From positions 3,968,001-4,032,000 of the forward strand of contig OX485809.1 of NCBI GenBank assembly GCA_950295325.1: a stretch of DNA of 64,000 nt. The letters are read 5' to 3'. Source of the stretch: Polytrichum commune. Taxonomy: Eukaryota; Streptophyta; Polytrichopsida; Polytrichales; Polytrichaceae. Each line of letters opens with the position of its first letter. Positions within the stretch are counted from its first letter, which is position 1. The notes below the pieces were generated by a model. It ran no database searches. It saw only the letters and a program-made list of their open reading frames with translations, and was not told the origin of the DNA. Positions 32,151-43,628 of the stretch are shown here, one piece after another. The position numbers were made by a program, and so were the translations under genes.

Positions 32151-33250
32151 ATTTGCAGCACAAACTTTGCAACACAAATGTATGAATGACGTTGCAACAT
32201 TGTTGCAACGCAGCTCATTACTAACGCCTTTACAGCACGCTTGTATCGAGCAATTTGCGATATTGACAGACGTCTTTAACGTTTCTACAATCCTCTTGGT
32301 TGGTGTTGGAATTGGGTTTGCAAAATCATTCTACATAACCTCAGAATCTAATGTCCAGTATTCTTCCCACCTTTGTTACAGTGATTGCAATTTCGTTTAG
32401 GTTAATCGAAGATCATAATAAAAATCGTGGCAGTCATATTATTGAACCTCAATTTTAAGTGGCCTCCAAAGAAGGAATCTACTGAACACTTGCCAATTGA
32501 AATGGGAGAAATTAAGACGTGGTATGGGAAAGGTGGTTCAAGAAATCAACAGCTTTGATTAAATATATTGTATGCCCGAATTCGAAGGTATGGACAGCCA
32601 CATGCACGGTGGTGCCCGGATTGGAAGGTTTTGATGGCGGAGACAAAAACAACCTCCTCATTGTCATCAATTGATTTAACTATGTGAATCATGGGGAGGA
32701 AACAACATTTGATGGACATGGTCCAAATTGTCATTTGCAAAAAATTCATGGTTATGGGATAATTATGCATGTATTGCCATTGACAATTTCTCCCTCACTA
32801 CTCATTGCTCACAGTTCACTACTCGTTGCTCACATGATAGCACTCCCCACCTTTGATTCAATTTTGTCATAATTATATTTACAAAGCTTGAGTGGCCAAT
32901 TTACATGTTTCTTGGATGGATTTAGAATGAATAAGTGTAGGTATTTGAAACACCTAGCTCAACCCGAGAGTGGGAATGAGTTAAAGTTAAACAACATAGT
33001 CGTTTAGAATGGAGGAGCCTACATGGTCGTTGTCTTTGTTTTTGGAATCTTAAAAGGCTTTTGTCTTTGAAAAATCATAAATGTAGATTTATCATAAAAC
33101 CAATATACGCAACTTGTCATTGCTTGGTTTTGTGTTATCCGCATACATTTGCAAATAATGAAATATGCGATTGCTTGAAATCGGCCATGAGAAGCCGTTG
33201 ATCTCAAACAAAAAAAATAAAAATAAAGGTCCAATTAACATTGATATACC
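32151..33250. other. intergenic, nothing recognised
   Basis: AT-rich sequence without a supported gene, RNA or shared repeat. Confidence 0.45.
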
Positions 33251-33253
33251 TAA

Positions 33254-33680
33254 ATCTTTGCAATGGAAAACCTCACTAAAGGGAGGGGGGAGAAAAAAAA
33301 CTGCCATTATGACTATGGCGATGGTGAATTGGTGGAGGACGGGAAGGAGTGGCAAAGATGGGAGAAGTTGGACTTCAACCTACATTCAAGGAAATGTAGA
33401 AAACAACAAGTTCATGGATCTTTGCAATGGAAAACCTTGGTCAAGAAATGCACCCATCATCATAGCCATGGCGATGATCGTAAAGATGGCAAATTGGCAG
33501 AGGATAGGTGAGGAATAACTAGTATAGATTCAAGATTTTTTTTATATCAATTTACATTCATTGGATTGCACAATACAAGAATCACATGAATTTTTGCAGT
33601 AGACAACCTCAATCAAGTTCAAACCAACCACCATGATAGCCATGGTGATGGTGAATTAGCAAGAGGAGGAGCCAATGTCC
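33254..33680. repeat. three tandem ~168-bp repeats
   Basis: Units start CTTTGCAATGGAAAACCT near 33256 and 33420, with a decayed third (TTTTTGCAGTAGACAACCTC) near 33590. Each contains CCATGGCGATGGTGAATTGG-like sequence about 60-70 bases later. The frames across it are low in information and are not taken as a gene. Confidence 0.65.
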
Positions 33681-34735
33681 AATTTCGTATTTTCAAGGCA
33701 TGTGATATGATTTTGACCATAAACTAAAATCCTTCATCCCTATGATATGACCAATGTGTTGTTGCTAGCGACTTTTGAGACTTGTCATTTGTGATTAGGG
33801 TATTCTCACATTTTATGGGTTCAATACATTGAGGTCGTGAAAGACAATAGAAAATATACGGCAATAACTGGAATTTTGCATACATTCTAGAATGGTGATC
33901 TATTAGACGTCCAACGTAATATTTTGAAATTGGGGGAGGACATGCTAAAGGTAATCATGGTACATGTGGAAGAACAAATAGGCTTGAGACCTACATATGC
34001 AAAGATTGGTGACAATTTTCATGATGAATTTCGAAAGAAAACGCTTGAAAGGAGTAGGTCACACAATCAAAACAAGAAATTATCTTCTCCATCCCCCAAT
34101 TCATCCGTTTTTCATCTTTTCAATTTCTTTATGTACAACTCTTTGAGATTTTCATGCATCCAAATGCATGTTATCTTTTCACACTCTCACATGCAAGCTT
34201 TGGCTTGTATGTTGGTCTTATACTCATATTTGTTGGCAGTTTGGTCAGCCGGTTGCAAACATTTGCAAGAACAATTTGAGTGTCAATTGAATTAATAAAT
34301 GAAAGATGGATAAATTACTGAGAACTTTAGGAAGGACGCACAAGTAATGAAGCCATCGCATCTACTTGAAGTTTCTGATCCTTGAAACTATTTTTATGAT
34401 TTGGAGGGAAGTGGTTTCAAATTTTATTTGAGGAGCCTAGAAATGGACGGGCAAGGAAACATGCCATAGAAATTACCTCAATCATAGCAAAAACAATTCA
34501 ATATAACTACCGTATGTGACAATTTGGGAAGAATAGGTGTTGGTATTCAAGGAGCCCTCATTTGAAGATACGGAGTATTTGTTTAATCTTTATGAAATCG
34601 ATCCTCTTGAATGTAGCTTGTATTCAACTCAATTGCAAAAATGCAAAACAAAGACTATTTCAAAATATTGTGACAAATGCAAAAGATAAAGGAGACAAAC
34701 ACTGCAGTTACAATAGTTGCAGTAGTGTAGATACA
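33681..34735. other. upstream region of the DUF642 gene, nothing recognised
   Basis: No gene was supported. The frame of the DUF642 gene stays open upstream to about 34562, with an in-frame ATG at 34592, but that extension has no recognisable domain and precedes the signal peptide. Confidence 0.45.
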
Positions 34736-36034
34736 ATGACTTGGTGCATTGAAGCATGCAAGAAGTTCATGATAATCATTTGCCTAGCTTTGATATGGTT
34801 AACAGTTGCACATGCCGATCCAACCAACCTTCTCCAAAACGGCGATTTCTCGGTGGAGTCATTTGTGTTTGACGCATTTCATGTCATGGATGTGATCGCC
34901 GATGGAATCAACACCCTTGTGCCTTTTTGGACAACAGTCGATGGTGGCGTCCAAGTGTTGGACACGCAAGAGTGGTCATCACCAAGAAATTTCAGCACCC
35001 CTTTCATAGTGCACATGAATTACAAGTCGGGACCCGGAACGTTGGTGAGCATGCCTATGTACACGATGCGTAAAGGTGCAATTTACACTATCAGCATGTA
35101 CATGGCCGACAATCCAGATGGAGGGCCGACTGCAAAGTCCTTTCGTATGACTCTAACTGACATCTATGGGAAGAGGCTCGGAGATAAGTTAATGCCCTTT
35201 GTCATAAGCCATCCAAGCGTCATACGGCAACGAATCGTTTGGGAGACTGTGTCTTGCAATGTTCGAGGAACCGGTATCCCCGCCATTTTGACAATCCAAT
35301 CTTTAACCCCTGGATCATACGGTGCACTAGTTGTAGGCATCCAAGTGGTTCTCAGTACCTTAATAGACAACGGGAGCTTCGAGGACATTGATTCGTCGAT
35401 TAAGGTTGACAACATAACCTATTTTCAAGTTCTAAGCTCACCATCATCCTTCATTAGCAAGTGGACGATTGAGAGTGGGAGCTTGAAGATTTGCTCTGCC
35501 GCCCGATACCAAGCCTCCACTGACAACACACCCATCATCATTGACTTGAATGCAGCAAACCAACCAGCCACATTAAGCACACAATTTCCTGCGCATAGTA
35601 ATACTGAGTACATGCTTTTGTTTGACACCGCCATTAACCCTGAACAGGTGCAACCACTGCAAGGGCAACTTGTGATATGGATAGATGGAATTCCAAGTAG
35701 CCAGAGGTTGCTCGCTGAACAATTGGATCTGGACAGCAATGGCTACACAGTGGACAATGTCGGATGGATCACCTATTCTTACGCTTTCAAAACGGTGAAA
35801 GAAGACTACAAAGTGAAGGTGACATTCACAAGTAAGATTGCTGGCAGTTTCGGACCTTTGTTGGACAATGTGGTTGTGTATGAAGTTACCAAAAGTCTCA
35901 AGGATGCTAATGAGACAGAGCCAAACGTTCCACCTACTGTCGAAAGTCAAGCTCACATGCCACCTCCTCTATGCATTCCAGCCATTGCAGGTTTAATTTT
36001 GATTATTATAAACCTTCAATTCTCTAGTTTTTGA
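34736..36034 (+). CDS. DUF642 cell-wall protein with signal peptide and hydrophobic C-terminus
   Basis: A 432-residue protein in a single exon. Residues 1-27 form a signal peptide (KKFMIIICLALIWLTVAHA, cleavage after AHA). The body is two tandem galactose-binding-like DUF642 domains. The first opens with NLLQNGDF (about 31-38) and closes with LTIQSLTPGSYGALVVGIQV. The second opens with TLIDNGSFEDID and closes with FTSKIAGSFGPLLDNVVVYE. Plant DUF642 proteins are apoplastic; some bind pectin methylesterases or cell-wall polysaccharide. The last ~20 residues (CIPAIAGLILIIINLQFSSF) are strongly hydrophobic after a Pro-rich stretch. This suggests a GPI-anchor signal or a membrane tail, which most flowering-plant members lack. 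The start was chosen because it directly precedes the signal peptide. Sequence is well diverged from the flowering-plant family. Confidence 0.82.
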   Translation: MTWCIEACKKFMIIICLALIWLTVAHADPTNLLQNGDFSVESFVFDAFHVMDVIADGINTLVPFWTTVDGGVQVLDTQEWSSPRNFSTPFIVHMNYKSGPGTLVSMPMYTMRKGAIYTISMYMADNPDGGPTAKSFRMTLTDIYGKRLGDKLMPFVISHPSVIRQRIVWETVSCNVRGTGIPAILTIQSLTPGSYGALVVGIQVVLSTLIDNGSFEDIDSSIKVDNITYFQVLSSPSSFISKWTIESGSLKICSAARYQASTDNTPIIIDLNAANQPATLSTQFPAHSNTEYMLLFDTAINPEQVQPLQGQLVIWIDGIPSSQRLLAEQLDLDSNGYTVDNVGWITYSYAFKTVKEDYKVKVTFTSKIAGSFGPLLDNVVVYEVTKSLKDANETEPNVPPTVESQAHMPPPLCIPAIAGLILIIINLQFSSF

Positions 36035-38884
36035 GTTAATGCCGGTGAAAAAGCCTGATGAATTGACTATCGATGAAACTCCTCAATCATTTGAGTTGGA
36101 GGAAATGTTGTAGCTTGGATGTTGATACTGGTTTTCATGCTCTCCCATGACCATCCTACATGTACTCATAACATTACATTGATTTTCTTCTTGTACATAT
36201 TTAATCAATATGCAAGCAAGTTAGCCTACAAATGTTTTGTCTTCAACATTTTTGTTAGTGAAGATGATAAGTATTGTTGTGAGTATATGATGTGGACCTC
36301 AATAATCTTCCACGTGTTCCTCTTTTTCAATGTGTTCTTGTGACGATTTTAAAATAGTGCATAAAGTCCTATTTCCAAATCTCAAAGTCCTGCAAATAAA
36401 ATGCCCTCTATCCAAACAAAAAATGTTGTGGGTGGTTTGGGTAATCTGATTCATCATCATCTGACAATTATCATCAGTTTAATTCAACCCACCATGTTGT
36501 TTTAGAGAAACCTTGTTTTGTAAACTCCAGATATATATTCTTTAAATCATCAATGGGCAAAGTGAGGAAGAAAGAGTCCTTCATAAAATTTATCATTGGT
36601 GCAAATTCCTCTTAGATTAGGTATTGCTATGAAGTGATGTTGGAGATAGGACACAATATTAAAAATAAAAAAAGGTAATTGCACAAGGTAACAAATCTTT
36701 GCAGTGCCTATGACTTTTGAATTTATATCTTGATCGCATGTTATTGCAAGAGCAAGAGATTACTGAGTGGAAGGTGCACAAGCTATAAAACACCCGGAAA
36801 CTAGATATTCACAAGTAAACATTTTGCCGTCCAAAATGATGACAACTATCACCCTCATTTCTTCCTCAAATTTCAACTTCATCCCATGTGAATTTGACAA
36901 CTACATAATGAAATTGCTCAATGTGTTCTTAATACTATGCAATTCCTTCAATTCGCATGGCATGGGGGCAATCATAATGCACACTCCATGATATTTTGCA
37001 ACATATTCCATTGCATCGATTCAACATTGTAAGTGGTCATAGAGATCGCCAAATTGATAGTATGTAGTCTTGGCGTGTGTTATATGTAATTTTGTTCATA
37101 ACACATGCAAAAAATGGATATTTTCAAGGGGGGCTTCAAGTTGTAAGCATATTCTTAGGTTATTCCACATATATGGTGATTAAAAATATTCTACACATTT
37201 TCTCTAAATAAATTTAGTGGACTCTATTGACTCCAAAAAGACTTTTAATTTTAAGGCTCATTGATTGTATGAGACCTTATAATTATATCCAAAGTATTTT
37301 TTTATATCTCATGAGTGACCCCCCCCTCCGAGTATGGCATGGCTCAACCATGGCATTAGCAACTTGGGGGGGATTAGTCCAAGAGATTATTTCATCTAGT
37401 GCGTACACTTTATGCCCTATAAAATCATATGTTCAACCATGAGACAATAAATGCCATCCATGTAATAGACAAAATGTTGAACACAACAAATCATTTTGTA
37501 TATACGAATAAGATAATTAACAACTTTTTGAGTGCGACCCCTAGATGCACATTGCATTGTGTGGTTGAGTCCACCCCCCCCCCCCCAAAAAAAAAGATCG
37601 AAGTACATGGAATATTATGCCTTGTGTTTCATTTATCTTTTTTCTAATTTAGCATGAATCTAAAAAGGAACGTAAACAAAAATGAAGTAGTGTAACTTAG
37701 TACGTGCAACATTACCTTCAAGAATTCATACAAAGATCCATTCAAATTTGTGATTGATGTACATAAACATGAAATTACACATAACAATGATGCTTAACTT
37801 AACTTAAGAATCAAATTAACATGGCATTGAATAAAAGTGGACCAATCGTTTTTAAAAAATCCCCTTGCACCCTCCATACATGTGTTTTTGAAAGTTATTG
37901 TATATGTACAAGAGAAGATAGAATCCATGAATATACTAAGAACCCAAAACTTATCACCTTCATTGTGTCCGATAGGTTTTCTTAAACACCAATATGTTGA
38001 ATCATACACATAATATACTTGAATGTGAAAAAATACACATTCTTTGGATTATAAAATTATATAATGGTCTAACATGTTATATATTGTATGATAAAACTCA
38101 AGATTTTTTTAGAAAAACCAAAATTTCTTCAAAATACTATCTTCTAGATATCCACATACTACGAAATCGCTAATATGTATTAAAACTTCAATGTCAAGTT
38201 TGTAAACATGCAGTTGTTCATTGTTAGTGTCTTGTGCTTCTTGACTCATGTATGTCATCAACCACTTTATGAATTCAGAAGATTTATTTGTTTATTTGTA
38301 CTTCTTGTGTGTGTGATGACTCCTTACACATTCATTGTCTCTTACTCTCACATACATTTGTGCATGTTGTGATCACAATGCCCTTATCAACAATATCCAA
38401 ATACACTTTTGATGGCACCGATTTTTGTTGCCCTCTCAATCTAACGATGTAACGATCAATTACACTACACGTTAACATGATGCATCAACAAGGACCCCAA
38501 GGCTTTGGGGTGAGGCTTGTAGAATTCGACAAGCATCCATAAACCCCAAGGCCCACACATAACTAGCCTTATATCATAAAGTTATGAATGATTTATATGT
38601 ATATTTTGATGAGTGAATAGAAAAGTGCTAAGCTTAGAAGTAAGAAGAAGAAGAACTCCGGTCTCCGGAGGAGGCCGGAGTGAACAAAGTGTCTGTTCAT
38701 AGAACACCCTAGGCCATGCCTAACAGCAGTGGCGTTAGATGTAAAACTACTTCGCCCTTTGCCGGACGTAGACACTATATTTAGTAACCAACATTAAATT
38801 TTGGTATCCGGTTATTATGTATGGGCCTTGTTTGGGATAGTTAGTGGGGAGGGGGATTTGTATGGGGTGGGGAGTATTATTTAT
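36035..38884. other. intergenic; low-complexity tracts, no gene
   Basis: AT-rich sequence with C7 near 37320 and C13 at 37574-37586. A small hairpin, ACTCCGGTCTCC with GGAGGCCGGAGT, lies at about 38655-38681. No coding region was supported. Confidence 0.45.
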
Positions 38885-39165
38885 TTATGCGAGGTCTTGG
38901 AGATCATTAATAGTTTGTTGATTTTCTAGCCTTCGCTTGTGGACTAATATGGAATGTGCATATTGTGTGGCAATTATGTTAATTTGTTTAAATGTGTTTT
39001 TGATTTTAGTGATAGGGATTGTGAACGTTGTTTCCAGTTTTTTCATTGATGGGATATGTGTTGTGCCTCTTGCTCCTGCAGCTAGCACCATGAGTGGGGC
39101 TACGTTCCAACCCTTTGTTATGATGTTGTTTATGAGTAGGTTGGTATTTTGTGACTTTTCTGTCT
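38885..39165 (-). pseudogene. probable retroelement coding fragment
   Basis: The minus strand keeps one open frame of about 90 codons. It contains NNIITKGWNVAPLMVLAAGA, then RGTTHIPSMKKLE, KNTFKQINIIATQYAHSILV and HKRRLEN, ending in a stop at 38885. The block with GW..APL.V.AAGARG.THIPSM resembles the C-terminal region that follows reverse transcriptase in some non-LTR or DIRS-like elements of algae, animals and early land plants. This is from memory of the pattern. There is no start codon and no upstream RT, so it is a fragment. Confidence 0.35.
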
Positions 39166-40384
39166 AAGGTTTCAGTGGCAAATCTATCGTTGCAATATGT
39201 GAATTCGATGAACTGTATGGTGATATCAGGTGTAGGGGTTTCGGGGGGGGGGGTGGTTATATGGATGGCCTATAATGCATAGTATGTCTGGTTTGAGCGT
39301 GGCTTTGCAATGACATCTTTGGGTATCACATGTGCATGGGAGTAACCATGGAGGAACTATATTTTTTTGGGGTAGTTCATTATGCGTTCATGCATTCATT
39401 AGTATATAATGTCTTGATATACGAGTTGATACAATGAGTTCGCGTATTAGAAGTACTCTCCACTTGGATGAGAGGTTGGTAATGGACAAGACGTTTGCAC
39501 TTGAAGTTGAGAGATAGGGAATTGTTGCGTACGAGGGTAGATATCATTCATCCGCAAAATGAATAGTGCATGAGTTAGAGGTTAATGATTTTGGATATTT
39601 TGACATCGGGATTAGCTCCAAGGCCCCCAACATAATAGATAGCAAGACATAGATGAATTGAATCAATCCACAAATTTGTAATGTAAGCATGCTTAATTTG
39701 GTTACTTGTCTTAAATGAACACTTATGTTTGAGTAGTGTGTGGTCCACTTAAAACATGCTTATTTTAGAACAGGGGTTGGTGATGGAGTGGTCTTTATTG
39801 CATATGAGCAAACCTCTCATTCATCCAATGTAAAACTTTAAAGAGTATGTAGTATGGAGATTATTATGTTTGGTTGATCAGAAGACTCCACATTAAAAGT
39901 GTTCAAGTCATTTGAGATGAAACAACCACAACCTCATATGTTTCTTTGATTGGGCAGATAATAGGTACATGCGTATGTGACAATTCCTTATAGCATGATC
40001 ACACATCGAGCACCAAACACTAACACAAAGGGTGTTGAATCGGATAACATCAATTTAGAGATGAGTAGTCGTGCTACATACATGTCCAACATGTTCATTC
40101 TATATAACCACTGTAAATTATGCGTCCCGTGATGAAGACTAATATCCTACAATACACAATGTTTTAAACGGAAATAGTTGAAGTTGATATTCTATTTGAC
40201 AAAATATTGTGAGATATCATTTATTGAGGATATTTGGTCCCTTATAGAGGAGTTGAACTCACCCCTTTAAAAGTTGCATATTTGAAGGAGTGGACAGTTT
40301 TAGAATGGAAAGAACACCTCTATATTGGTGACAATGAAACACATGACAAGTTCATTTTATTAAAATTCACCTTAAAAGTCACGG
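39166..40384. other. intergenic; copies of two dispersed repeats
   Basis: About 39678-39770 is a reverse-orientation copy of the main dispersed repeat (GTTACTTGTCTTAAATGAAC, then TTTGAGTAGTGTGTGG). About 39520-39560 and 39795-39860 share GCATATGAGC, CTCTCATTCATCCAA and AGTATGT with 50805-50865, a second low-copy repeat. No gene was seen. Confidence 0.5.
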
Positions 40385-40387
40385 TAA

Positions 40388-40736
40388 GGGCCACGTCACA
40401 AATGAGCCAAGGGCCTTGATCATGTAATTGTGAGGACCCTTGATTCTCATCCAAAGGCCATACCACTCACATGGTTTGCTAGAATTTGCGTTAGGCCTAC
40501 CTCTTGGAGGTGGGTGGACCTAATGCAAATATTGGCAGACCATGAAACATCATCGATAGCCTACAATGTAGGAATCCACACAGACTTTTCATCCATGATA
40601 ATTTATTCGGGCCCTTTACTCTGTCCACCTTCTAGTGTAAAGTGAACTTGGATGGTCTTTGCTTCCTTTTTTTAATCAATGAGGTATCTTAGAACACAAT
40701 GGTCACGGGCCTTCAGTCTTGTGTGTGAAATGGCCC
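40388..40736. mobile_element. PIF/Harbinger-type MITE, 349 bp
   Basis: TAA flanks both sides (40385-40387 and 40737-40739), the 3-bp target duplication of PIF/Harbinger elements. The inverted ends are GGGCCACGTCACAAA on the left and, in reverse complement, GGGCCATTTCACACAC on the right. An internal hairpin at about 40470-40545 starts CATGGTTTGCTAGAATTTGC and closes GCAAATATTGGCAGACCATG around an AGGTGGG core. Confidence 0.8.
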
Positions 40737-40983
40737 TAAGTATGGGTTTAGAGATGCCCATATTGATAATATGGGAACATGCTCTTAGGGACAATTTTTA
40801 ACATGAATGGATGAGAGGTAAGTACACTATATATATTTTTATTATCAATGTAATGTTTTTACCAAGTAAGGATGTTAATGTTCTATAATGTCCAAACAAC
40901 CAATTCGACTCTTTTATGGGGGAAAATGAGATATATACTCTAAATAGTTGTAGTATTGCGCAATTTCAGATTGTAAGTGACAC
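40737..40983. other. short spacer between MITEs
   Basis: AT-rich, nothing recognised. The second MITE starts at 40987. Confidence 0.4.
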
Positions 40984-40986
40984 TAA

Positions 40987-41574
40987 GGGCCACTTCACAC
41001 ACAAGGTTGAAGGCCCCTGACCATGGCAATGTAAGAACTCTTGTTGGCCGAAAAGTCGGAGAGTGTCCAAGTTCACTTCACGCTAGGAGTTGATGGCCTA
41101 AAGGCCCAAAGAAAAGTTCGTGGATGAAAAGTCTACATGGAGTCCTACATGGCAGGTTGTAGATAAGGGAGCATGATCTACCGGAATTTGCGTCAGACCC
41201 ACCTCCAAGAGGTGGGCCTGCCATAAATTCCGGTAGACCATGATTTTTTTAATATTTTTTCCTAGCAGGACAAATTTCAGGACAAATTGCGGGGCATATT
41301 CGAGAACATATTCCAGGGCAGACAAACACCACCAAGTGATTCTCTTAAATTGATAAAGTTTAAGACATTATACTAAACCAAATCCTCCCCTCTTTTCTGT
41401 GAACAAAATATGCAATGGTCCCGCAACATGGTTCATTCTCACTTTACACTATGCTTGAGGGCCCACGACTACATAAAATGGCTTTCCCAACACCCATGGT
41501 ATGGCCTTTGGATGAGAGTCAAGGGTCCTCACCGTTACAAGGTCACGGCTCTTGGCTCATGTGTGAAGTGGCCG
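40987..41574. mobile_element. PIF/Harbinger-type MITE, 588 bp
   Basis: TAA flanks it at 40984-40986 and 41575-41577. The ends are GGGCCACTTCACACACAAG on the left and, inverted, CGGCCACTTCACACATGAG on the right. It belongs to the same family as 40388-40736 in the opposite arrangement of shared blocks. It has the same internal hairpin at about 41171-41245 (CATGATCTACCGGAATTT with AAATTCCGGTAGACCATG). A related start, GGGTCGCTTCACATTATGG, follows at once at 41578, but its other end was not found. Confidence 0.8.
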
Positions 41575-41937
41575 TAAGGGTCGCTTCACATTATGGTTGT
41601 CCAAGTTGAGAGGCCGTGGGATTGAGTGGCCAAACTTTGTTGAGAGTTCAAAAAAATGGGCTGAAAATAGCCAATAAAATATAGGAAGTGGAGCCTTCGG
41701 CCGGGCATAGTGTGAAGCCTCCAAAGGCCAAGCCCAAAGTGCAAACCCAAAGGAGCATCCCACTTTATTCCTTGCTCATAATTACCCCTCCAATCTAGCT
41801 GCCTTGATCTTGTTAATGACTGACTTTTTAATGAAAAAAAAACCAATGGCCTCTCGATCATAGTTTGGGTTTTCATTCCCGTCCGACCCAAACTTTCTTT
41901 GAGAGTCTATCGCCTTCTTCAAAAAGTAATCATTCTA

Positions 41938-43150
41938 AATACCCCCCCACGAACTTTTCGGGGGGGGGGGGGATATTATGTCAGGGGCAGCCGCCCGTCC
42001 ATTTTTTTGCACCCGACCGAAAACTGCTGCCCACCCGCCCGACTTTGAAAAAACTAGTGTACTTGCATTTTTGAAGGCTACTTGTCCACAAATCCCATAT
42101 TGAGTGCACTTCATTTTCAAGGTCTCAAATCCAATATATATGTTCACTTCCATTGAGTAAATAAGCAATTGACTAGATTTCATTTTCAAAGTGAAACTGT
42201 CAATAAAGCATGTAATTAACTTGGAAGTTAAAAATATTACAAAATCCTCATTAGCATTGAGGTTACAATTAATGTCACTTACAATTGAAAGGGACTTTGT
42301 CATTCTAAAATGAAACTAAAATGAATTAAAAAATTTAATATATAATTTAATATAATTTAGTATAATATAATAATAATAAAAACCTTCTACTATCACAAAG
42401 TTTTCATACGCATTTAAAGTAGTTAAGTAAGATTGAATGCAACTAAGTCTAATATATTCTGATTAATCCTAATTAATCCCAATTAAATCAGAAAATATGC
42501 TTGCCAAATTAATTAAGCCAAATTAATCATAAATTATATTTACTGGAGTTAATTCCATTTAAAGCATGATTAATTCCAGTAAGTACATTTTATAATGGAA
42601 TCAACTCTAGTAAATATAATTTATGATTAATTAGGCTTAATTAATTTGGTAAGCATATTTTCTGATTTAATTGGGATTGATTAGGATTAATCAAAAAATT
42701 ATTAGACTTAGTTGCATTCAATCTTACTTAACTAGTTTAAATGCGTATGAAAACTTTGTGATAGTAGCATTTTAGTTTATTTTAGAATGACAAAGTCTCT
42801 TTCAATTGTAAGTGACAAAGATTGTAACCTCAGTGCTAATGAGGATTTTGTAATATTTTTGACTTCCAAGTTAATTACATGCTTTATTGGCGGTTTCACT
42901 TTGAAAATGAAATCTAGTCAATTTTTTATTTACTCAATGGAAGTGAACATATATATTGGATTTGAGACCTTGAAAATGAAATGCACTCAATATGGGATTT
43001 GTGGAGAAGTAGCCTTCAAAAATGCAAGTACAATAAAATATCGAAGTCGGGCGGGCAGCAGTTTTCGGTCGGGTGCAGAAAAATTGACGGGCGGCTGCCC
43101 CTGACAAAATATTCCCCCTCCCCCAAAAAAGTTCATGGGTGGTATTTTAC
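41938..43150. repeat. ~1.2-kb near-perfect palindrome with GC-rich hAT-like ends
   Basis: The two halves are reverse complements over roughly 560-620 bp each, with a ~25-bp centre near 42578. Paired landmarks include CAGGGGCAGCCGCCCGTC (left, 41983) with GACGGGCGGCTGCCCCTG (right, 43087), CCGACCGAAAACTGCTGCC, TGCATTTTTGAAGGCTACTT, CAATATATATGTTCACTTCC, GGACTTTGTCATTCTAAAAT and ACTATCACAAAGTTTTCATA. The left arm has about 60 extra AT-rich bases (42325-42390). Symmetry continues outward through the G and C runs to TAAATACC at 41937 and GGTATTTTA at 43141. It could be a foldback or hAT-type non-autonomous element. A transcript would form a very long hairpin. Confidence 0.9.
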
Positions 43151-43628
43151 GTCCCCCATACGCAGGATGCAAAGTTCTATTCCCTTTCGCCAAATTGGGA
43201 AGCGGGAAGGCCAGCGTAGCCCTGGCGTTGTTGGCGCCGTGCCTGCCTCCCATCGTTTTGCCCATTCCCGAAGCATACTCAGCAGCAACAGCATCCAGGA
43301 GGAGCGTTCCATCGCCGAGGCACAATCCAGCGACCGACGCGCCCGGAAGGCTGTCAGCTCCTCCCACTTCTTCCGCCGTTTCTGCGGCGGTTCTAACAAG
43401 GGGCTACACCGCATACTTCACATCAATATAGTTGCCCTTCCGTTCCATTCCATTCCGTTCTCTTCTCTTCTCTTCTCTTCATTTCATTTCATTTTTGTAC
43501 GAGGAGGTCGAGCGAGGCCCGGAGCTCTGAACCGGATTCTGGTTACTGAGTAAATGAATGCGCGTGTGTGACTTCGCAGCGGTCGTCGTGGCGGTTACCC
43601 TGTGGCACTAGAGGATTGGCAGGAAGAA
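43151..43628 (+). promoter_or_regulatory. 5' region of the SMO1 gene, CT-rich leader
   Basis: This stretch is GC-richer than its surroundings. It holds a pyrimidine-rich TTCTC/CATTC microsatellite at about 43440-43490, typical of plant 5' leaders. The large palindrome ends about 480 bases before the start codon. No clear TATA box was identified. Confidence 0.45.

Noticed and set aside
37574..37586. C13 and similar homopolymers (also 41960-41972, 55195-55209, 56857-56871)
   Set aside because: Considered as assembly errors or G-quadruplex sites, but they are single runs without the four-tract pattern. Recorded only as low-complexity sequence.
38937..39167. Plus-strand hydrophobic frame that could pass as a membrane protein
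   Set aside because: It is the antisense of the better-supported minus-strand retroelement-like frame.
43602..43628. Nine-codon upstream extension of SMO1
   Set aside because: It opens with GTG, not ATG, and the ATG at 43629 matches the usual family N-terminus.
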